From an uncultured Collinsella sp. (GTDB lineage Bacteria; Actinomycetota; Coriobacteriia; Coriobacteriales; Coriobacteriaceae): 8,376 bases of DNA. The translations under genes and the position numbers were made by a program. Position 1 is the stretch's first letter, and every line of letters begins with the position of its first letter. Location of the stretch: the NCBI GenBank assembly GCA_902489515.1, contig CABUAL010000065.1, forward strand, positions 1 to 8,376, written 5' to 3'. The notes beneath the pieces were generated by a model. The model was given only the letters and a program-made list of their open reading frames with translations, was not told the origin of the DNA and searched no databases. This document shows, piece by piece, positions 6,431 through 8,376 of the stretch.

Positions 6431-6455
6431 CCTTTAGGATACACCCCCATAACTA
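6405..6455. repeat. 13-bp perfect inverted repeat with 25-nt centre
   Basis: TAGTTATGGGGGT (6405-6417) and its exact complement ACCCCCATAACTA (6443-6455) flank a 25-base AT-rich centre. There is no U-tract, so it is not an ordinary terminator. It resembles paired transposon ends, a tiny MITE, or an empty-element junction. It lies between the Firmicute-like methyltransferase module and the toxin-antitoxin module. Confidence 0.6.
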
Positions 6456-6561
6456 TATGAATTGACCTGCTGACTCCAATGAAGATCGGAGGGTAACTGC
6501 CAGGGGTGCCGGCCCAGCGAGTGTTATTTTGCGAGCTAGGCGCATCGAAAGCGACCTTTCG

Positions 6562-6570
6562 TGGTATAAA
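6562..6570 (+). promoter_or_regulatory. Extended -10 promoter candidate for the antitoxin RNA
   Basis: TGGTATAAA is a TGn-extended -10 element on the + strand. It would start transcription near 6577, just before the structured region upstream of the toxin. No convincing -35 hexamer lies 16-18 bases upstream, which is tolerable for an extended -10. A hairpin CGAAAG-CGAC-CTTTCG (6546-6561) lies immediately before it. Confidence 0.4.
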
Positions 6571-6576
6571 CTACTT

Positions 6577-6704
6577 GCCGGAAGCCGCGGCTTTCAGAGT
6601 ACGGCTTACGTGTACGTTTAACCTCCGTGGGCGACGGGGTGCCGCAAGGCGTAGAATATCGCCCACCTGTAGGGGCCTGCAGCGATGCGGGCCCCGCTTC
6701 GTAT
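6577..6704 (+). ncRNA. Candidate type III antitoxin RNA (structured leader of ToxN-like toxin)
   Basis: The 130 or so bases between a likely promoter and the toxin gene contain consecutive stems: GGAAGC/GCTTTC around CGCG (6580-6595); GTGGGCGA/TCGCCCAC (6627-6634 with 6659-6666) enclosing a GCC-GCAA-GGC tetraloop hairpin (6641-6650); and a GC-rich hairpin at 6672-6695. In type III toxin-antitoxin systems the antitoxin is an RNA encoded directly upstream of the toxin and separated from it by a terminator, which fits this layout. The tandem repeats normal for ToxI, CptI and TenpI are not visible, so this would be a single-unit or divergent antitoxin. The boundaries are estimates. Confidence 0.42.
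6672..6700 (+). terminator. GC-rich hairpin between candidate antitoxin RNA and toxin gene
   Basis: GGGGCCTGC (6672-6680) pairs with GCGGGCCCC (6687-6695), a 9-bp stem with one T-G pair and a 6-base loop. The following CTTC is only weakly U-rich, so read-through into the toxin gene is expected. Leaky terminators at this point set the RNA-to-toxin ratio in type III toxin-antitoxin loci. Confidence 0.6.
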
Positions 6705-6719
6705 GAAGGGGCGTAACCG

Positions 6720-7169
6720 ATGAAGATCGTATCCATCTCCCAGGACTTCTTCGACCTCGTCGATGGCGACCGCGAGCTCATGCTTAAGCACAATCGCCCC
6801 TGCATCGTGGTGGTGAGGCTGCGTTTCCGCGGGAAGCGCAGGGACTTCGCCGTGCCGCTGCGTTCCAACATCGCCCCTAACGTGCCCAAAGACCAGTACT
6901 TTGCGTTGCCACCCCGCCCCACGACGCGCCCCGGCTGCCGCCACGGCATCCACTACATCAAGATGTTCCCCATAACCAAGGCCTACCAGCGCCGCTTCAG
7001 GACCGAGGGCTCGGCCTACTACGAGACGCTCCAGCGCATCATCGATGGCAACACCAAGCGCATTGTCTCCGAGTGCCAGGCATACCTCGACCGCTACGAG
7101 CGCGAGGGAAGGCCTCGCTTTGCCGTCGACATCGACCGCATCGTGGGGCTGCTGGAGGGCGAGAAGTAG
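6720..7169 (+). CDS. ToxN/AbiQ-like type III toxin (endoribonuclease)
   Basis: Small basic protein of 149 aa that I assign to the ToxN/AbiQ-like type III toxin group. Members are endoribonucleases held inactive by a structured RNA antitoxin, and several abort phage infection. The order of features fits: an N-terminal MKIVSISQDFFDLV strand-helix, RPCIVVVRLRFRGK (26-39) leading into DFAVPLRSNI (42-51, compare the PL(T/S)S block of ToxN), GIHYIKMFPI (76-85, compare the late MIPI/MIPV strand), and a C-terminal helical part with IIDGNTKRIVSECQAYLDRYE (107-127), as in the family. It is somewhat shorter than ToxN. GAAGGGG at 6705-6711 lies eight bases before the ATG. Upstream is a structured RNA plus hairpin; downstream is an intrinsic terminator. 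CptN or TenpN subfamily membership cannot be decided by eye. The assignment is from remembered family patterns, not an alignment. Confidence 0.65.
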   Translation: MKIVSISQDFFDLVDGDRELMLKHNRPCIVVVRLRFRGKRRDFAVPLRSNIAPNVPKDQYFALPPRPTTRPGCRHGIHYIKMFPITKAYQRRFRTEGSAYYETLQRIIDGNTKRIVSECQAYLDRYEREGRPRFAVDIDRIVGLLEGEK

Positions 7170-7177
7170 GGCATCTC

Positions 7178-7217
7178 GGCTCAGTCTCGAGCCATGCGGA
7201 GTCGCTCCGCATTTTTG
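7178..7217 (+). terminator. Intrinsic terminator after the toxin gene
   Basis: ATGCGGAG (7194-7201) pairs perfectly with CTCCGCAT (7205-7212) across a 3-base loop, with TTTT directly after. A smaller GGCTC/GAGCC hairpin (7178-7193) precedes it. There is no U-tract on the minus strand, so it acts only on the toxin transcript. The 160 bases that follow (7218-7377) show no gene. Confidence 0.88.
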
Positions 7218-7377
7218 AACGCCGCGTGTGCGTCCCAAATACTTGAGAAACAAGCTGTGAAGTGCGGTGGCGCGCCCGTGCCCGTGCATAGCCGTCACCA
7301 TCAGCGTCTACGCGGCGTCGGCTTCAAGTGGAACTGGCGCCGCTGCTGTATATGGTTTGCCTTGCTGCAAATAGCGA

Positions 7378-7797
7378 TCAATGCCCGCGATGTTTCTGCT
7401 TGCGCTTCAGTTTTCTCTGTTCGTAGCGCGCATCAGCCTTTTCCACACGGCGTCGGCTTCTTGCTTGAGCCGACTCCCGCTTCATCGCTTCCCGCTGTGC
7501 CGCGAGCGCCTGTTGTGCCTTGGTGCTCACCGCGGGCCGTTTAAGGGCTTTCGCTGCCTCGCGAGCGCGCCGCTTGGGGTTCTTCGCGGGCTTGCTTGTT
7601 TCAGTGGCCTTGTCGCCGAAGAACGAGAGCTTCTCCCATTCGCTTGTAACGAATCGCAGAATCTCCTCATCGGACGGCTCCGCGCCGAAGACGATGCGGG
7701 CGACGCCATACCTTCCGTCCTCGACGTGCTCCGCCAGCCCGACCCAGAATTGACCGTCGTGATATACGGTCAGGGTGGACGACACGCTGATCTGCAT
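7378..7797 (-). CDS. yjdF: YjdF (DUF2992) family protein
   Basis: Protein of 139 aa matching the YjdF/DUF2992 family, known chiefly from Firmicutes and named for the riboswitch that precedes it. Function is unresolved; the riboswitch responds to aza-aromatic compounds, so a role in handling such toxic molecules is suspected. Family pattern: MQISVSSTLTVYHDGQFWVG (1-20), then GVARIVFGAEPSDEEILRFV (31-50), NPKRRAREAAK (73-83), STKAQQAL (91-98), and a long highly basic helical tail ending KRKQKHRGH, nearly identical in kind to Firmicute members. The ATG at 7797 is fixed by AAAGGAGG, eight bases upstream. The frame stays open to 8016, but those residues overlap the riboswitch and are not family-like. 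Transcribed toward the toxin locus; no clear terminator is seen downstream. Confidence 0.9.
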   Translation of the reverse strand: MQISVSSTLTVYHDGQFWVGLAEHVEDGRYGVARIVFGAEPSDEEILRFVTSEWEKLSFFGDKATETSKPAKNPKRRAREAAKALKRPAVSTKAQQALAAQREAMKRESAQARSRRRVEKADARYEQRKLKRKQKHRGH

Positions 7798-7805
7798 GGT
7801 TGGTT

Positions 7806-7918
7806 CCTCCTTTATGTAGATGACCATGCAGAGAAGGGACAACCAAGGAGGCAGGTTACTGATGCGGACTAGCGCACGCCCACGACTACCCGACGGGGAC
7901 TGTGTTTTCATCTCTGGC
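7806..7918 (-). ncRNA. yjdF riboswitch with anti-Shine-Dalgarno expression platform
   Basis: The leader of yjdF starts about seven bases after a TACAAT box and is about 115 bases long. CAGAGA near its 5' end (7916 to 7911 on the minus strand) pairs with TCTCTG (7834 to 7829), closing a stem around the whole aptamer. Inside, AACC and GGTT flank a CCTCCTT (7851 to 7845) that is the exact complement of AAGGAGG in the yjdF ribosome binding site (7812 to 7806). This gives a simple translational switch: if CCTCCTT is held in the aptamer fold, the ribosome site is free; otherwise it can be masked. Identification rests on position before a DUF2992 gene plus this architecture. I could not score it against the Rfam model. 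Confidence 0.72.
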
Positions 7919-7924
7919 GGTTGG

Positions 7925-7938
7925 ATTGTAGCACGTGC
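7925..7938 (-). promoter_or_regulatory. yjdF promoter: extended -10 and adjacent GCACGTGC palindrome
   Basis: On the minus strand TGCTACAAT (7933 to 7925) is a TGn-extended -10. It places transcription start near 7918, just ahead of the riboswitch closing stem. Directly upstream and sharing bases with the TG extension is a perfect 8-bp palindrome GCACGTGC (7931-7938), a possible protein-binding site. No good -35 is seen. Further upstream CCGGCA/TGCCGG (7947-7962) forms a hairpin without a U-tract. Confidence 0.6.
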
Positions 7939-8010
7939 GAATGCGCCCGGCATCGCTGCCGGCATGCTGTGATTGGGGTCGGAATTTCGAATTCTCGATA
8001 ATATGCCTAC

Positions 8011-8205
8011 GTGCATCGCCCCTCAGTTTCGGAACTTAAAAACATCTCGAGTTTCGAAACCGAGAGGGAGCTCGCGCCGCTGCTGTCCGTCAGGGATGCG
8101 TTCCCGAAGGTTCTCATCGCCCACACGAGGCATGAACCCTATACCCGGGATGGTGTTCTCGTGCTGGACCTCGCGAGGTGGCTGCTCGGCAAGCAGGAGT
8201 TCTGA
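8011..8205 (+). pseudogene. C-terminal remnant of an AAA ATPase with DUF4143-type C-terminus
   Basis: Sixty-four codons open from a GTG, with an in-frame TAA at 7999 just upstream. The stretch FETERELAPLLSVRDAFPKV followed by LIAHTRHE...DGVLVLDLARWLL resembles the very C-terminus of the common ATP-binding proteins that carry DUF4143 (pattern ERELAPL...D.(Y/F)PK then G(I/V)..(V/L)..WLL). The ATPase and nuclease-like parts are absent, so only the 3' end of a deleted gene seems to remain. There is no ribosome binding site before the GTG. It might instead be a short unrelated gene, but the match of pattern and position at the end of the frame favours decay. Confidence 0.6.
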
Positions 8206-8300
8206 GCGTCATACGGGGATATCGCGGGATTCTGCCGGATAAGAAAAAGCCGAGGGAAACGTCCCGGCACCTGGAAGCCCACCTGGCGGAAAATCAAATA

Positions 8301-8335
8301 GCCTCCGAACCTTATGGTTCGGAGGCCTTCTTTTT
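8301..8335 (+). terminator. Strong intrinsic terminator
   Basis: GCCTCCGAACC (8301-8311) pairs perfectly with GGTTCGGAGGC (8316-8326) across a TTAT loop and runs into CTTCTTTTT. It lies about 95 bases after the ATPase remnant and probably is that gene's original terminator. The 95 bases between show no gene. Confidence 0.92.
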
Positions 8336-8349
8336 CAAGACTTTAGTCT

Positions 8350-8376
8350 GCTGGCCGCGCAGCGGCCAGCTTTAAA
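8350..8376 (+). terminator. Second hairpin, likely terminator, cut by window end
   Basis: GCTGGCCGC (8350-8358) pairs perfectly with GCGGCCAGC (8362-8370) across a GCA loop and is followed by TTTAAA, where the window ends. It may be a backup terminator or the terminator of a convergent gene lying beyond the window. Confidence 0.55.

Noticed and set aside
6546..6616. Two hairpin-containing segments about 34-36 bases apart as degenerate antitoxin repeats
   Set aside because: Similarity is weak and needs gaps, and the first copy would contain the likely -10 element. Not strong enough to call tandem repeats.
6506..6706. 66-codon plus-strand frame before the toxin as a protein antitoxin
   Set aside because: GTG start without a ribosome binding site, Arg-rich improbable sequence, and it spans several strong RNA stems. 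The RNA interpretation fits better.
6618..7301. Minus-strand open frame (227 codons) opposite the toxin gene
   Set aside because: It runs through the antitoxin hairpin and the toxin terminator, and its product is Ala/Val/His-rich without any family match.
7798..8016. Upstream extension of the YjdF reading frame by 73 residues
   Set aside because: The extension overlaps the promoter and riboswitch, lacks a ribosome binding site and family similarity, while the ATG at 7797 has an ideal AAAGGAGG.
8178..8375. 65-codon frame at the right end
   Set aside because: It reads through two perfect terminator hairpins and begins inside the ATPase remnant in another frame.

Overview
The window looks like a high-GC actinobacterial chromosome, most likely a gut Coriobacteriia relative of Collinsella or Olsenella. 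This rests on GC-rich genes with strong G/C third-position preference, AGGAGG-type ribosome binding sites, and a mannose-family PTS locus. The taxon is an inference. Set into this background is a stretch from about 3.9 to 6.15 kb that is visibly less GC-rich and uses more A/T-ending codons. It reads like DNA from a gut Firmicute.

Positions 2-3810 (+ strand) hold a sugar-uptake operon: the 3' part of a mannose/fructose/sorbose-type PTS EIIC, then EIID, EIIA, a cytoplasmic GH172 (DUF2961) glycoside hydrolase and a ROK-family fructokinase-type kinase. A sensible reading is uptake and phosphorylation of a furanosyl-containing sugar, intracellular cleavage by GH172, and phosphorylation of the released free sugar. 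An internal hairpin lies between GH172 and the kinase. A 21-bp hairpin at 3843-3892 closes the operon and also serves the convergent genes.

Positions 3906-6150 (- strand) hold an acquired-looking operon: two UbiE-type SAM methyltransferases that overlap by 14 nt, a small membrane ORF, and a TcmP-like (LCM/PPM1 family) methyltransferase. Upstream are a -10 element, a perfect 7-bp dyad, and a 19-nt site that matches the DtxR/IdeR iron-box consensus at 15 of 19 positions. Iron control is therefore a testable idea.

Positions 6150-6560 have no gene. They carry a dense cluster of CGAATCA/TGATTCG words and a 13-bp inverted repeat with a 25-nt loop, probably marking a module boundary.

Positions 6560-7217 (+ strand) look like a type III (protein-RNA) toxin-antitoxin locus: an extended -10, a structured RNA, a GC-rich hairpin, a ToxN/AbiQ-like endoribonuclease toxin, and a clear terminator. 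The usual tandem repeats of a type III antitoxin RNA are not visible.

Positions 7378-7930 (- strand) hold a YjdF (DUF2992) gene. Its leader looks like a yjdF riboswitch, with a closing stem and a 7-nt anti-Shine-Dalgarno sequence. The right end carries a remnant of a DUF4143-type AAA ATPase and two strong hairpin terminators.
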